Of a stretch of 64,000 nt of DNA, positions 39,979-48,993 are shown one piece after another. The DNA is from Bradyrhizobium sp. ISRA430 (GTDB lineage Bacteria > Pseudomonadota > Alphaproteobacteria > Rhizobiales > Xanthobacteraceae), in the NCBI RefSeq assembly GCF_029909975.1, contig NZ_CP094516.1, positions 5,828,001-5,892,000 of the forward strand, in the 5' to 3' direction. The notes under the pieces were generated by a model. That model searched no databases and was not told where the DNA came from. It worked only from the letters and a program-made list of their open reading frames with translations. A program made the position numbers and the translations under genes. Numbering within the stretch: the stretch's first letter is position 1; every line of letters begins with the position of its first letter.

Positions 39979-40827
39979 CTACCTCGGCTCGGCGGTGTAC
40001 GTCGTCGGCGTCATGAGAAGCTTGTCTTCAAGCGGCGGAGCTATTTCGAACATCTGCGCGCTGTTGCGGAAATGAAAGACCCGCCGGATCCGGTACACGT
40101 CGCTTCGTTCTGCAGCAACGTCGGCCTCTCGCCTGGTGAGCCAAAACGCTGTCCGTTCGTGCCCGCACGTCGTCTTGATCTCCAGTAGCCGCTCTTGGCC
40201 ATTAGGCTCGAAGGATCGCACGTCGTAGCCATATCCGTCGCCGTCTAGGTCCGAGACCCATCGAACGTCGGCGGCAAGGTCGTCACGCCCAGCTCGCCGC
40301 AGGCGATCGCGTTCGAACTCCACGACGAATTTCTCGCCGGCCCTCCCCAACTCACGATTTCTGGCGTCTCGCTCAGCCGGATCGAACTTGCCGACCAAGC
40401 GGCGAATGGCTGGCGTCAGCATCTTATCCAGATCGGCGAAAGATGGCGGAGGAACGAAGATGGCTTCGTCATTGAGCTCCATCGGTTGAGTATCTGTGCT
40501 CGTGGGGTAGAGAAAGCCCGGCTCTCGCCCGACGTTGCGCTCAACTGCCGCCACCAAGGCGTCTTGATAGTGCGCCAAGGGCTTGTAGCCCTTGATCCAT
40601 TGTGTCCCGAGCATATCCAGAACGGCGGAGATGTTCTGCAGCTTGCGCTCGATTGATCCTTCAGACCGGCGGACGGTCTTCATGAGCTGTCGCCGGTTCT
40701 CCGCCTTGCTGTAGCGGATGCCGGCTCTTTCTGAGGCCAACATCCCGAAATAGCTGTCGACAACAGCAGAGATCTCGCTCTCCGTCCAAGGTGTCCCAGC
40801 AATCGCTTCGGCGTGCTCACGGTCCAA
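39979..40827 (-). CDS. DUF3883 domain protein, predicted nuclease-like
   Basis: A 282-residue protein. The C-terminal DUF3883 domain (about residues 165-265) has a run GRAGEKFVVEFERDRLR, then DGYGYDVRSFEPNG and RLLEIKTTCG, with a D...EIK arrangement resembling PD-(D/E)xK nucleases. The N-terminal half (TPWTESEISAVVDSYFGMLA, RRSEGSIERKLQNISAVLDM) is helical and unlike the domain. DUF3883 is found beside helicases and restriction systems, but none is here. The start is a TTG at 40827 with GAGAGG upstream. Codon use looks less GC-biased than in the neighbours, and repeats flank it on the left, suggesting transfer. Confidence 0.82.
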   Translation of the reverse strand: MDREHAEAIAGTPWTESEISAVVDSYFGMLASERAGIRYSKAENRRQLMKTVRRSEGSIERKLQNISAVLDMLGTQWIKGYKPLAHYQDALVAAVERNVGREPGFLYPTSTDTQPMELNDEAIFVPPPSFADLDKMLTPAIRRLVGKFDPAERDARNRELGRAGEKFVVEFERDRLRRAGRDDLAADVRWVSDLDGDGYGYDVRSFEPNGQERLLEIKTTCGHERTAFWLTRREADVAAERSDVYRIRRVFHFRNSAQMFEIAPPLEDKLLMTPTTYTAEPR

Positions 40828-40931
40828 GTCTCAACCTCTCAGACTCGGAGCGTATCGGGGGTTAAGCTGAGCGCAATGCAGGCGGATGCAGAGATGCCCC
40901 ATTCCACACATGGGCCATTTGTATCGCCCGC

Positions 40932-42509
40932 CTACTTCACTGCCCCAAACCGGCTGTCGAACGAGTTCGACGACACCACCGGCGCGGCGCCGGCCATCTG
41001 CGCGTCCTTGCTGCCGGCATCAGCCGCAGCAGCCGACACCGATGGCTTGAGCGCGGGACGCGTCGCAGCAACCTTCGTCTCTGCCGGCTTCGCCGGCTCG
41101 GCGGGTTTTGCAGTTGCGGTCGCCTTGTCCTTGGACGCGTCGTGGTGGCCCGGCACGAATCGCGTTACTGCGGCCTTCAGTCTGGAGGTTGCCGTGGTAG
41201 GCGTTGTGGACGTGGTGGCCGGAGGGACAGACGCGGTGGCTTGCGGCGGCGATGTGGTGGCCGTCGTGTCGGCGGTGCCCATGCCCATCTTGCGGGCGAG
41301 GCCGGAGAAGAAGCCGCCGCTAGAGGATTTCTCAGCGGGCGCGGTTGAGGCCGGCGCGGCTGCGGCGACGCGGGTATTGGTGGCGGGCGCGGCGACTGCG
41401 ACGACGGGCTCCTGGCTCGGCGAGGCGGCGACCGGCTCGAGGTTCGGCTTCGGCGGATTGACGGTGCCGGGGATCGTGCCCGGTGCTTTCGCCATCGCCA
41501 GCATCCGCAGGGTCGAGCCTTCGGCGCCCTCCGACAGGCCGGTCGAGCCTTCCGGAATCTTGGCGGCAAAGATCTTGTTCATGCCGCCGTCGATGCCGGT
41601 GTTCATGCGCGCAACCGGCGTGCCCTTGGCGACGAGCTTGTTGTACTCGGCCTGGTCGCGCTCTTCCTTTTGGCGCACGGCACTGGCGATGTCCTCGGGG
41701 ATCACATAGGCCGGGCATTTGGCCGAGGCGTCGAACACCGGATCGCGCTTGGCGTCCGCTGGCCTCGCGGCATCGAAGACGTACTTCTTCTCGCAGAAAT
41801 CGACCTTCGGCTCCTGCCGCGTCACCTCGAAATGATCATAGCCTTCCTTGATCATCTTCCAGAAGGCCATGTTCGGATTGTTGCGGTGCCGGGCCATGTT
41901 CACCGGCGTCATCTTGAACGGATAGGCCTGGAGCTGGAACGCCTTCTGGCCGCCGAAGAAGGATTCGCGCCCGAGCGAATAGATCTCCGCGATCTGCTCG
42001 TCGGTCATCGCGTAGCAGCCGCGCGAAGAACAGTCGCCGTGCACCATGAGCTGCGAGCCGGTGCGCCCCAATGCCTTGTCGAACGCGTTCGGATAGCCGG
42101 TGTTGAAGGAGAGGTAATAGGCCGACTGCGGATTCATCTGGCTGGGGTTGATCGAATAAAACCCTTCCGGCGCCTGGCGGTCGCCCTCGCGGACCTTCGG
42201 ACCGAGATCACCCGACCAGCGGCAGATCGGATAGGTCTTGAGCAGCGCGAACTGGCCACTTCGGGTCTGCTTCCAGACCTCGAGCTCGGCCTCCTGCTTG
42301 AACAGGCGGATCAGGATCGGCGATTGCAGATCCATGTCCTTCTCGGCCATGGCGGCGACGAGCTTCGGCGGCACCGGCTGGTTGGCCTTGGCGTTGGTCG
42401 CGAGCGAGACCTGATCGGTATCGCAGCCGGCCAGCAGCACGCTGGCCGAGAGCGCAACCGACGCCAAGAGCGCGCGAGCAAGCGAGCTAGAAATCAAGAC
42501 GGACCCCAC
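40932..42509 (-). CDS. L,D-transpeptidase (YafK/ErfK type) lipoprotein
   Basis: A 525-residue envelope protein. A lipobox is seen in SASVLLAGCDT (Cys near residue 29), so it is lipid-anchored. The YkuD catalytic motif is MVHGDCSSRGCYAMTDEQ, with His and the nucleophile Cys; it makes 3-3 peptidoglycan cross-links or links proteins to the wall. The C-terminal 200 residues are Ala/Pro/Thr-rich low-complexity sequence that may span the periplasm. It lies upstream of accA on the same strand, with a 380-bp gap downstream of accA's end. Confidence 0.92.
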   Translation of the reverse strand: MGSVLISSSLARALLASVALSASVLLAGCDTDQVSLATNAKANQPVPPKLVAAMAEKDMDLQSPILIRLFKQEAELEVWKQTRSGQFALLKTYPICRWSGDLGPKVREGDRQAPEGFYSINPSQMNPQSAYYLSFNTGYPNAFDKALGRTGSQLMVHGDCSSRGCYAMTDEQIAEIYSLGRESFFGGQKAFQLQAYPFKMTPVNMARHRNNPNMAFWKMIKEGYDHFEVTRQEPKVDFCEKKYVFDAARPADAKRDPVFDASAKCPAYVIPEDIASAVRQKEERDQAEYNKLVAKGTPVARMNTGIDGGMNKIFAAKIPEGSTGLSEGAEGSTLRMLAMAKAPGTIPGTVNPPKPNLEPVAASPSQEPVVAVAAPATNTRVAAAAPASTAPAEKSSSGGFFSGLARKMGMGTADTTATTSPPQATASVPPATTSTTPTTATSRLKAAVTRFVPGHHDASKDKATATAKPAEPAKPAETKVAATRPALKPSVSAAAADAGSKDAQMAGAAPVVSSNSFDSRFGAVK

Positions 42510-42889
42510 ACCGTGCCGGGCAAGGAGCGCAAACCCCGTTTCTTTGGAGCATGGCCTGACCGGACGTCCGGACCCGTTTTTGGCGGGCTTTTCTTCAGAC
42601 CACGCTCCAGCGCTTATGCCCTGAAGCCATTGATTAAAATTCTAACCTCCGGAACCAAGGGTCGCAACCCGAGCGGGGATCACGAGCCCGTTGGCCGATA
42701 GGCATGGTCAACAGAGACTAAACTTGGACGCCAGTTGGGCCTTCCGGCCAAAACACCACTGAGATCGCCGATTTGGGCAAAAAAAGGGTTAATGCGGGGT
42801 TACCGGGGGCCTGCTTCACCTCTCCCTACGGGAGGGGTGACCCTGGGGCTGCACCTCAATATCCCATCGCGGTCTAAAAGGGGCCCGAA
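42510..42889 (-). other. Gap downstream of accA with terminator-like hairpin
   Basis: The 380-bp gap contains, at 42816-42840, tcacctctccc / gggaggggtga with a 3-nt loop, one G-U-type mismatch in the stem. It follows the accA stop on the minus strand, so it may terminate accA. The remaining sequence (promoter area of the L,D-transpeptidase gene near 42510-42600) shows nothing else I recognise. Confidence 0.45.
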
Positions 42890-43852
42890 TCAGCCCAGCT
42901 TCCGGCCAATATCGAGGAATTTCTGCCGGCGCTGCCTGCGGATCGCGTCGGCGTCGAAGTTGCGCAGCTCGTCAAAGGCCTTGGCGATGGCCTCGCCGGT
43001 GGTGGCGATCATGGCGGCGGGGTCGCGGTGGGCGCCGCCGACCGGCTCTTTCAGGATGGCGTCGATCACGCCGAAGCGGAGCATGTCCTGGGCGGTGATC
43101 TTCATGTTGTTGGCGGCCTCCTGCGCCTTGGTGCCGTCGCGCCAGAGGATGGAGGAGGCGGCCTCGGGCGAGATCACGCTGTAGATCGCGTGCTCCATCA
43201 TCAACACCTTGTTGGCGGTGGTGATGGCGATCGCGCCGCCCGACATGCCCTCGCCGGTGATGATCGCGACGTTCGGCACGCCCAGCGACAGGCACGCATC
43301 GGTCGAGCGCGCGATCGCCTCGGCTTGTCCGCGTTCCTCCGCGCCGATGCCAGGATAGGCGCCGGCAGAATCGGCGAGCGACAGCACGGGCAGTCCGAAC
43401 CGCTCGGCCATCTCCATCAGTCGCACGCATTTGCGGTAGCCCTCGGGGCGCGCCATGCCGAAATTGTGCTTGATGCGGCTCTCGGTGGAATCGCCCTTCT
43501 CCTGGCCCATCACGCAGATCGGCTCGCCGCGGAAGCGGCCGAAGCCTGCGACCAGCGCCTCGTCCTCGCCGAACTTGCGGTCGCCCGCAAGCGGGGTGAA
43601 CTCGGAGATCAGGCCCTTGATGAAATCGGAGAAGTGCGGCCGCTGCGGATGGCGCGCGACCAGCGTCTTCTGCCATGGCGTCAGGTTCACATAGAGGTCG
43701 GCCAGCGCCTGCGCCGCCTTGTCCTCGATCCGTCCGATCTCCTCGGCGATGTCGGTGCCGGAGGCCGCAAGCGCGCGCAATTCGTCGACCTTGGAGTCGA
43801 GCTCGGCGACGGGCTTTTCGAAGTCGAGGTAGCTGCGCATCTGGTCTTGCAT
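42890..43852 (-). CDS. accA: Acetyl-CoA carboxylase carboxyltransferase subunit alpha
   Basis: A 320-residue subunit that, with AccD, moves the carboxyl group from biotin to acetyl-CoA, making malonyl-CoA for fatty acid synthesis. YRKCVRLMEMAERFGLPVLS and DSAGAYPGIGAEERGQAEAI are core signatures, and EGMSGGAIAI forms the oxyanion loop. The ATG at 43852 gives MQDQMRSYLDFEKP; 43840 (MRSYLDFEKP) is an equally possible start. The upstream neighbour on the same strand is xerD, a linkage typical of alphaproteobacteria. Confidence 0.96.
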   Translation of the reverse strand: MQDQMRSYLDFEKPVAELDSKVDELRALAASGTDIAEEIGRIEDKAAQALADLYVNLTPWQKTLVARHPQRPHFSDFIKGLISEFTPLAGDRKFGEDEALVAGFGRFRGEPICVMGQEKGDSTESRIKHNFGMARPEGYRKCVRLMEMAERFGLPVLSLADSAGAYPGIGAEERGQAEAIARSTDACLSLGVPNVAIITGEGMSGGAIAITTANKVLMMEHAIYSVISPEAASSILWRDGTKAQEAANNMKITAQDMLRFGVIDAILKEPVGGAHRDPAAMIATTGEAIAKAFDELRNFDADAIRRQRRQKFLDIGRKLG

Positions 43853-44077
43853 CAACTCAATATAAGGAGGACGGGGCGGAGCGGCGAAGCGGATTTCAGA
43901 TCGCGGAAAGAAGTGTAGTTTCTTCAATGAGTTGGCTTGTGCGCTCTGAACGCCCGCCAAATCACGCGTGAGGCCACGGCTCTTTCTGCGGAGATGTGGC
44001 CGAAGTCAAGGCGGTTTCATCGTCCTCTCCGATGGAGCTCTCGTGTTCCGGACGCGCTACGTTCGGGGCACGGGACC

Positions 44078-45064
44078 CTACTTCTCCGCCAGCGGGTGCA
44101 GGTCGCGCACCAGGCTCTTCAGGCGCTCCTCGACCACATGGGTGTAGATCTGGGTGGTGGAGATGTCGGTGTGGCCGAGCAGGGTCTGCACGATGCGCAG
44201 GTCCGCGCCGTTATGCAGGAGGTGGCTGGCGAAGGCGTGGCGCAGCACGTGCGGGGAGACGAGGCGGGCCTGCAGGCCGGAGGCGACCGCAAGCTCCTTC
44301 AGGTCGCGGGCAAAATGCTGCCGCGTCAGATGCCCGCTCTCGCCGAAGGAGGGGAACAGCCATTTCGAGGCGGCGAGGCTGTTCTTCTTCTCGCCCTTGG
44401 CGGCCTCGGTGGCGGCGAGATAGTCGGCCATCGCCTGGCGCGAGGCGTCGTTGAGCGGCACCAGCCGTTCCTTGTTGCCCTTGCCGCGCACCACGATCAT
44501 GCGGGCATCGCGCTTGGCCGCCGAGCGCGGCAGCGCCACCAGTTCGGAGACGCGCAAGCCGGTGGCGTAGAGCACCTCGAGCAGGCAATAGAGCCTCAAA
44601 GAGCGCAGCCGCTGTGACGCCGACGCATCCGCCGCCTCGCTCATTTCCTTGGCGCGGGAGAGCATGCGGTCGACATCCGCTATCGACAGCACCTTCGGCA
44701 GGCCGCGGCCGCGTTTCGGCCCGGACAGGATCGCCGCGGGATCATCGGTTCGGATGCGTTCGTTCAGCAGGAAGCGATAGAGATGCCGCATCGCCGACAG
44801 CCGCCGCGCGACGCTGGAGGATTTGAAGCCGCGGCCGTCGAGATCGGCGAGATAGTCGCGCAGGACTTGCGTCTCGGCATCGGTGAAGCTGTGGCCGACG
44901 CGGGCCAGAAACTCCGAGAAATCGGTGAGGTCGCGGCGGTAGGCATCGAGCGTATTGGCGCCGGCGCCCTGTTCCGCCGCGAGCATGTCGAGGAACAGGC
45001 CGATGAGCCTGGCATCGGAGGGCTTGTTGGTCGAAGGCTTGTCGGTAGAAGGCTTGGCGCGCAT
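44078..45064 (-). CDS. xerD: Tyrosine recombinase XerD
   Basis: A 328-residue site-specific recombinase that resolves chromosome dimers at dif with XerC and FtsK. The N-terminal SAM-like domain (GANTLDAYRRDLTDFSEFLA) and catalytic core are complete: Arg in ATGLRVSELVAL, Lys in VRGKGNKERLVPL, HVLRHAFASHLL, and the Tyr in TQIYTHVVEERLKSLV. The position next to accA supports XerD rather than XerC or a phage integrase. The first 20 residues (repeated KPSTDKPSTNKPSD) are an unusual low-complexity leader. Confidence 0.94.
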   Translation of the reverse strand: MRAKPSTDKPSTNKPSDARLIGLFLDMLAAEQGAGANTLDAYRRDLTDFSEFLARVGHSFTDAETQVLRDYLADLDGRGFKSSSVARRLSAMRHLYRFLLNERIRTDDPAAILSGPKRGRGLPKVLSIADVDRMLSRAKEMSEAADASASQRLRSLRLYCLLEVLYATGLRVSELVALPRSAAKRDARMIVVRGKGNKERLVPLNDASRQAMADYLAATEAAKGEKKNSLAASKWLFPSFGESGHLTRQHFARDLKELAVASGLQARLVSPHVLRHAFASHLLHNGADLRIVQTLLGHTDISTTQIYTHVVEERLKSLVRDLHPLAEK

Positions 45065-45081
45065 GCCCGCAAGCCTAGCTG

Positions 45082-45228
45082 CTATTTCTTGAGAAATTTG
45101 TCAGGCGGGATCGTCACCGTCATTTCCCGCGGCTTGGGCGTGACGAAGTTCGCCAGCGCGAAGATCACGCCATAGAGGATGCCGGCGATCACGGCGACGA
45201 CCGTCAGGAACCGGAACAGGCTGGGCAT
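45082..45228 (-). CDS. 48-residue single-pass membrane protein
   Basis: This short gene encodes MPSLFRFLTVVAVIAGILYG, then VIFALANFVTPKPREMTVTI and ends PPDKFLKK. It has one transmembrane helix (about residues 5-27) and a short basic outer tail with Pro-rich PKPRE. Codon use matches the neighbours, and the frame is intact between xerD and aroK. Small proteins of this type beside aroK/xerD are conserved in Bradyrhizobium relatives as I recall, often mislabelled. It is divergent from aroK. The function is unknown. Confidence 0.75.
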   Translation of the reverse strand: MPSLFRFLTVVAVIAGILYGVIFALANFVTPKPREMTVTIPPDKFLKK

Positions 45229-45375
45229 CGAGCGAGGTCTCGCGGCGTGGCAAATTAACCAATGAAATCATCCAACATGTTCGCCGTTTCATAGCAAGAG
45301 TCCTCTGGCGAGGGCCGCTTGGGGGGTAGTATAGGTGGCCGGATGTCGCATCAGGCGGCAGATTGAGCGAGGGAC

Positions 45376-45993
45376 ATGTCCGACGCCGCGTTGCCAGCAC
45401 TGGGTTCGCCTGAGGCCGAGATTCTGTCGGCGCTGGGAACACGCTCGCTCGTGCTGGTCGGCATGATGGGGGTCGGCAAATCCACCATCGGCCGGCGCCT
45501 GGCGGCGCGGCTCAAGCTGCCCTTCATCGACGCCGACACGGAGATCGAGGCAGCGGCCGGCATGACCATACCGGAGATTTTCGAGCGCCATGGCGAGCCG
45601 CATTTCCGCGACGGCGAGGCGCGTGTGATCGCGCGGCTGCTCGACGGCGGCCCCCTGGTGCTGGCCACCGGCGGCGGCGCCTTCATGCGCGAGGAGACGC
45701 GCACCCGCATCGCCGCCAAGGCGGTCTCGATCTGGCTCAAGGCGGACCATGACGTCATCATGCGCCGCGTGCGCCGCCGTGCCGACCGTCCGCTGCTGCA
45801 GACCGCCGACCCCGAGGGAACCGTCACCCGCCTGCTCACCGAGCGCGAGCCGGTCTACCGCAACGCCGATATCACCATCGCCTCGCGCGACGTGCCGCAC
45901 GACAAGATCGTCGAGGAGTGCATCGAGACGCTGCGCGCCCATCTCGGCGGGCGGGCCCAGTTACCCCCTGATGTCGCGAGTGCCGCACGATGA
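45376..45993 (+). CDS. aroK: Shikimate kinase
   Basis: A 205-residue kinase that phosphorylates shikimate in the aromatic amino acid pathway. The P-loop GMMGVGKST is at residues 29-37, DADTEIEAAAGMTIPEIFE provides the Asp binding shikimate, and ATGGGAFMREETR is the GGG motif. The N-terminus (first 24 residues) is longer than in E. coli. It overlaps aroB by 4 nt (ATGA), so translation is coupled. Confidence 0.96.
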   Translation: MSDAALPALGSPEAEILSALGTRSLVLVGMMGVGKSTIGRRLAARLKLPFIDADTEIEAAAGMTIPEIFERHGEPHFRDGEARVIARLLDGGPLVLATGGGAFMREETRTRIAAKAVSIWLKADHDVIMRRVRRRADRPLLQTADPEGTVTRLLTEREPVYRNADITIASRDVPHDKIVEECIETLRAHLGGRAQLPPDVASAAR

Positions 45994-47138
45994 CCGCGCC
46001 GCTGAAACAGTCTGATCCCGTGTTCGTCGACGTCGCGCTCGGCGATCGCGCCTATGACATCGTCATCGGCCGTGACGTGCTTGCCTCGCTCGGCCCGCGG
46101 GTCGCGGCCTTGCGCCCCGGCGTGCGCACCGCTGTTGTGACCGATCGCATGGTCGCGAAATACTGGTTAGAGCCCACTGAGGCGTCGCTGGCCGCGGCCG
46201 GCATTCCGACATCGCGCATCGTTGTCGAGGAAGGCGAGATTTCCAAAACCTACGCCGGGCTCGAAAGGGTCAGCGAAGCGCTGATCGCGGCAAGAATCGA
46301 GCGCAACGATCTCGTCATCGCGCTCGGCGGCGGCGTGGTCGGCGATCTCGCCGGCTTTGCGGCCGCGATCCTGCGTCGCGGCGTCGATTTCGTGCAGGTG
46401 CCGACCTCGCTGCTCGCGCAGGTCGATTCCTCCGTCGGCGGCAAGACCGGCATCAACTCGCCGCAGGGCAAGAATCTGCTCGGCGCCTTCCACCAGCCGG
46501 TCCTGGTCATCGCCGACACCGCTGTGCTCGACACGCTGTCGCCGCGGCAGTTCCGCGCCGGCTATGCCGAGGTCGCCAAATACGGCGTGCTCGGCGATGA
46601 AGCCTTCTTCACCTGGCTGGAGAAGAACCACGCGGACATCTTCAAGGGCGGTTCGGCGCGCGAGCATGCGATCGCGACCTCCTGCCGCGCCAAGGCCGGC
46701 GTCGTGTCGCGCGACGAGCGCGAGACCGGAGAGCGCGCGCTGCTCAATCTCGGCCACACCTTTGGTCACGCGCTGGAAGCCGCGACCGGCTTTTCCGATC
46801 GTCTGTTCCACGGCGAGGGCGTTTCGATCGGCATGGTGCTGGCGGCGCAGTTCTCGGCGAGGCTCGGCATGATCGGCGAAGCGGATGCGGCACGCGTCGA
46901 GCGTCACCTGTCCGAAGCAGGCCTGCCGACGCGGCTGCAGGACATCGCGGGCTTTTCGCAGGAAGGGCTTGCCGATGCCGACGCGCTGATGGCGCTGATG
47001 GCGCAGGACAAGAAGGTCAAGCGCGGCAGGCTCACCTTCATCCTGCTGGAGGCGGTCGGACGCGCTGTCATCGCCAAGGATGTCGAGCCGGCGCTGGTGC
47101 ACGATTTCCTCAAAGAGAAGCTCGCGCACAAGGCCTAA
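45990..47138 (+). CDS. aroB: 3-dehydroquinate synthase
   Basis: A 382-residue NAD- and metal-dependent enzyme that makes 3-dehydroquinate from DAHP. ALGGGVVGDLAGFAAAILRR and PTSLLAQVDSSVGGKTGINS are hallmark motifs; the zinc His residues are in NLGHTFGHALEA and LFHGEGVSIGMVL. It is coupled to aroK, and the CNNM-type gene starts 30 nt after it. Confidence 0.97.
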   Translation: MTAPLKQSDPVFVDVALGDRAYDIVIGRDVLASLGPRVAALRPGVRTAVVTDRMVAKYWLEPTEASLAAAGIPTSRIVVEEGEISKTYAGLERVSEALIAARIERNDLVIALGGGVVGDLAGFAAAILRRGVDFVQVPTSLLAQVDSSVGGKTGINSPQGKNLLGAFHQPVLVIADTAVLDTLSPRQFRAGYAEVAKYGVLGDEAFFTWLEKNHADIFKGGSAREHAIATSCRAKAGVVSRDERETGERALLNLGHTFGHALEAATGFSDRLFHGEGVSIGMVLAAQFSARLGMIGEADAARVERHLSEAGLPTRLQDIAGFSQEGLADADALMALMAQDKKVKRGRLTFILLEAVGRAVIAKDVEPALVHDFLKEKLAHKA

Positions 47139-47168
47139 GGGCACGGCTGAACGGCTGTCGAGGAGTGC

Positions 47169-48476
47169 ATGGACTGGCTCGGACTCTCCATCGTCGTCTT
47201 CTGCCTCCTGATCTCGGCGTTCTTCGCCGCGAGCGAGACCGCGCTGACCGGCGCCTCGCGCGCCAGCATGCTGCGGCTGACCAAACAGGGCAATCACGAC
47301 GCCGTAATCGTCTCAAAGCTGATCGAGAACCGTGAGCGGCTGATCGGCGCGCTCCTGCTCGGCAACAACATTGCCAATATCGGCGCCTCCGCGATCGCGA
47401 CCGGCATCTTCACCACCTGGTTCGGCGAGGTCGGCGTGCTCTACGCGACTGGCGTGATGACGGCGCTGGTCGTCGTCTTCGCCGAGGTGCTGCCCAAGAC
47501 CATCGCCATCAACGCGCCGGACCGGCTTGCGCTGGCGGTGGCGCGGCCGATGCGGCTCACCGTGTTCATTCTGGGGCCGGTGCTCTCGGTGGTCGAGACC
47601 CTGGTGCGGATCTTGATGCGGCTGTTCGGCGTCACCATCGGCGAGCATCAGGCGATCCTGTCGCCGACCGAGCGCCTGCGCGGCGCGGTCGACCTCCTGC
47701 ACCATGAGGGCAAGTTCGAGAAGCACGACCGCGACATGCTCGGCGGCCTCTTGGACCTGCGCGAGCTCCAGGTCTCCGACGTCATGATCCATCGCACCGA
47801 GATGATGATGATCAACGCCGACCTGCCGGCGGAGGAGCTGGTGCGGGAGGTTCTGGCGACCGAATACACCCGCATCCCGCTCTGGCGCGACAAGCCGGAG
47901 AACATCATCGGCGTGCTCCACGCCAAGGATCTTTTGCGCGCGATAAGGGCATCGGACGGCGACACCTCGCGCATCGATGTTTCCACCATCGCGCTGCCGC
48001 CCTGGTTCGTGCCGGAGATGCGCCCGGTCTCCGAGCAGCTCAAGGCCTTCCGCCGCCGCAAGACCCATTTCGCGCTCGTCGTCGACGAGTACGGCGAAGT
48101 CGAGGGCCTGGTGACGCTGGAAGACATTTTGGAGGAGATCGTCGGCGACATCTCCGACGAGCATGACGTCGTGGTGGCCGGCGTGCGCGCGCAGCCGGAC
48201 GGCTCTGTCGTGGTCGACGGCTCGGTGCCGATTCGCGATCTCAACCGCGCGATGGACTGGCACCTGCCCGACGAGGAGGCGACGACGGTGGCCGGCCTCG
48301 TCATTCACGAGGCGCGCTCGATCCCCGACCGCGGCCAGAGCTTTACCTTCCACGGCTTCCGTTTCCGCGTGCTCCGCCGCGAGCGCAACCGCATCACCGC
48401 GCTCCGTATTTCCCCGGTGCCGCGCGAGGCTGAGATCGAGGAGGCCAAGCCGAGGCGGGCAGGGACGTCGTTCTGA
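47169..48476 (+). CDS. CNNM/CorC-type transporter with CBS domains (HlyC/CorC family)
   Basis: A 435-residue protein. The DUF21 membrane domain has four hydrophobic segments (residues about 1-180), starting LSIVVFCLLISAFFAASETA. Then two CBS motifs (VMIHRTEMMMINADLPAEEL and HFALVVDEYGEVEGLVTLED) and a CorC_HlyC C-terminal domain follow. Members are linked to magnesium or cobalt efflux and resistance. The gene follows aroB closely (30 nt) and may be co-transcribed. Confidence 0.93.
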   Translation: MDWLGLSIVVFCLLISAFFAASETALTGASRASMLRLTKQGNHDAVIVSKLIENRERLIGALLLGNNIANIGASAIATGIFTTWFGEVGVLYATGVMTALVVVFAEVLPKTIAINAPDRLALAVARPMRLTVFILGPVLSVVETLVRILMRLFGVTIGEHQAILSPTERLRGAVDLLHHEGKFEKHDRDMLGGLLDLRELQVSDVMIHRTEMMMINADLPAEELVREVLATEYTRIPLWRDKPENIIGVLHAKDLLRAIRASDGDTSRIDVSTIALPPWFVPEMRPVSEQLKAFRRRKTHFALVVDEYGEVEGLVTLEDILEEIVGDISDEHDVVVAGVRAQPDGSVVVDGSVPIRDLNRAMDWHLPDEEATTVAGLVIHEARSIPDRGQSFTFHGFRFRVLRRERNRITALRISPVPREAEIEEAKPRRAGTSF

Positions 48477-48486
48477 CGCTTGTAGG

Positions 48487-48552
48487 TGTCATGCCCCGCC
48501 GGAGCCTGTCATCGGGCTCGCCGAAGGCGAGACCCGGTGGCGGGGCATGACA
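48487..48552. repeat. Palindromic repeat between convergent genes
   Basis: Perfect 14-bp arms tgtcatgccccgcc (48487-48500) and ggcggggcatgaca (48539-48552) enclose a second hairpin (gggctcgccgaaggcgag). It sits between the stops of the CNNM-type gene and bolA. Confidence 0.65.
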
Positions 48553-48564
48553 GTGGAGTTGAAT

Positions 48565-48834
48565 TTAACCTTCGCCGGGCGCCTGCGCGTGGATCGCCAA
48601 TGCATGCACGCCGCCGGAAAGTTCCGCGGCCAGAGCTGTATTAATCATGCGATGGCGCTCGACCCGGCTCTTCCCTTTGAAGGCATCAGACACGATATAA
48701 ACACGAAAGTGCGTTTCGCCGCTCGGTCGATGGCCGGCGTGGCCCTCATGCAAATGTGACTCGTCGAGGACTTGCAGGCTTTCCGGCGTGAAAGCTTCCT
48801 GCAACTTGTTGCTGATAGTGTCTTTGATAGCCAT
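48565..48834 (-). CDS. bolA: BolA family protein
   Basis: An 89-residue protein of the BolA/IbaG fold. ESLQVLDESHLHEGHAGHRP and THFRVYIVSDAFKGKSRVER cover the family core; the His and Cys-position residues used for Fe-S binding with a monothiol glutaredoxin are partly present (HLHEGHAGH). The ATG at 48834 (MAIKDTISNKLQ) is preferred over 48876. It is divergent from the J-domain gene; the bolA-dnaJ-cobS-cobT order is typical of Rhizobiales. Confidence 0.93.
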   Translation of the reverse strand: MAIKDTISNKLQEAFTPESLQVLDESHLHEGHAGHRPSGETHFRVYIVSDAFKGKSRVERHRMINTALAAELSGGVHALAIHAQAPGEG

Positions 48835-48993
48835 GTGAGCCATTAAGGTGCGCAATCGCACGTCGTCAATGCCCATAGGCTGCTCCTGGCGGCCGTTCTT
48901 GAAAACGCCGAAGCGACGCTTTCGGCTATGGGTTTTGTCCTAATTGCAATGTCAAGACTTGAAGGTTTTTGCATTGCGTAGTCAAAGTCAGCC

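Noticed and set aside
40016..40030. Shared agaagcttgtcttc string with 63774-63790
   Set aside because: A single 13-14 bp match without extension is expected by chance over this length and is not treated as a repeat.
39833..40075. 80-residue plus-strand frame containing GKENYLYPKGLILEEAGV
   Set aside because: It overlaps the 3' end of the DUF3883 gene on the opposite strand and ends in its antisense; no family is recognised and there is no supporting neighbour.
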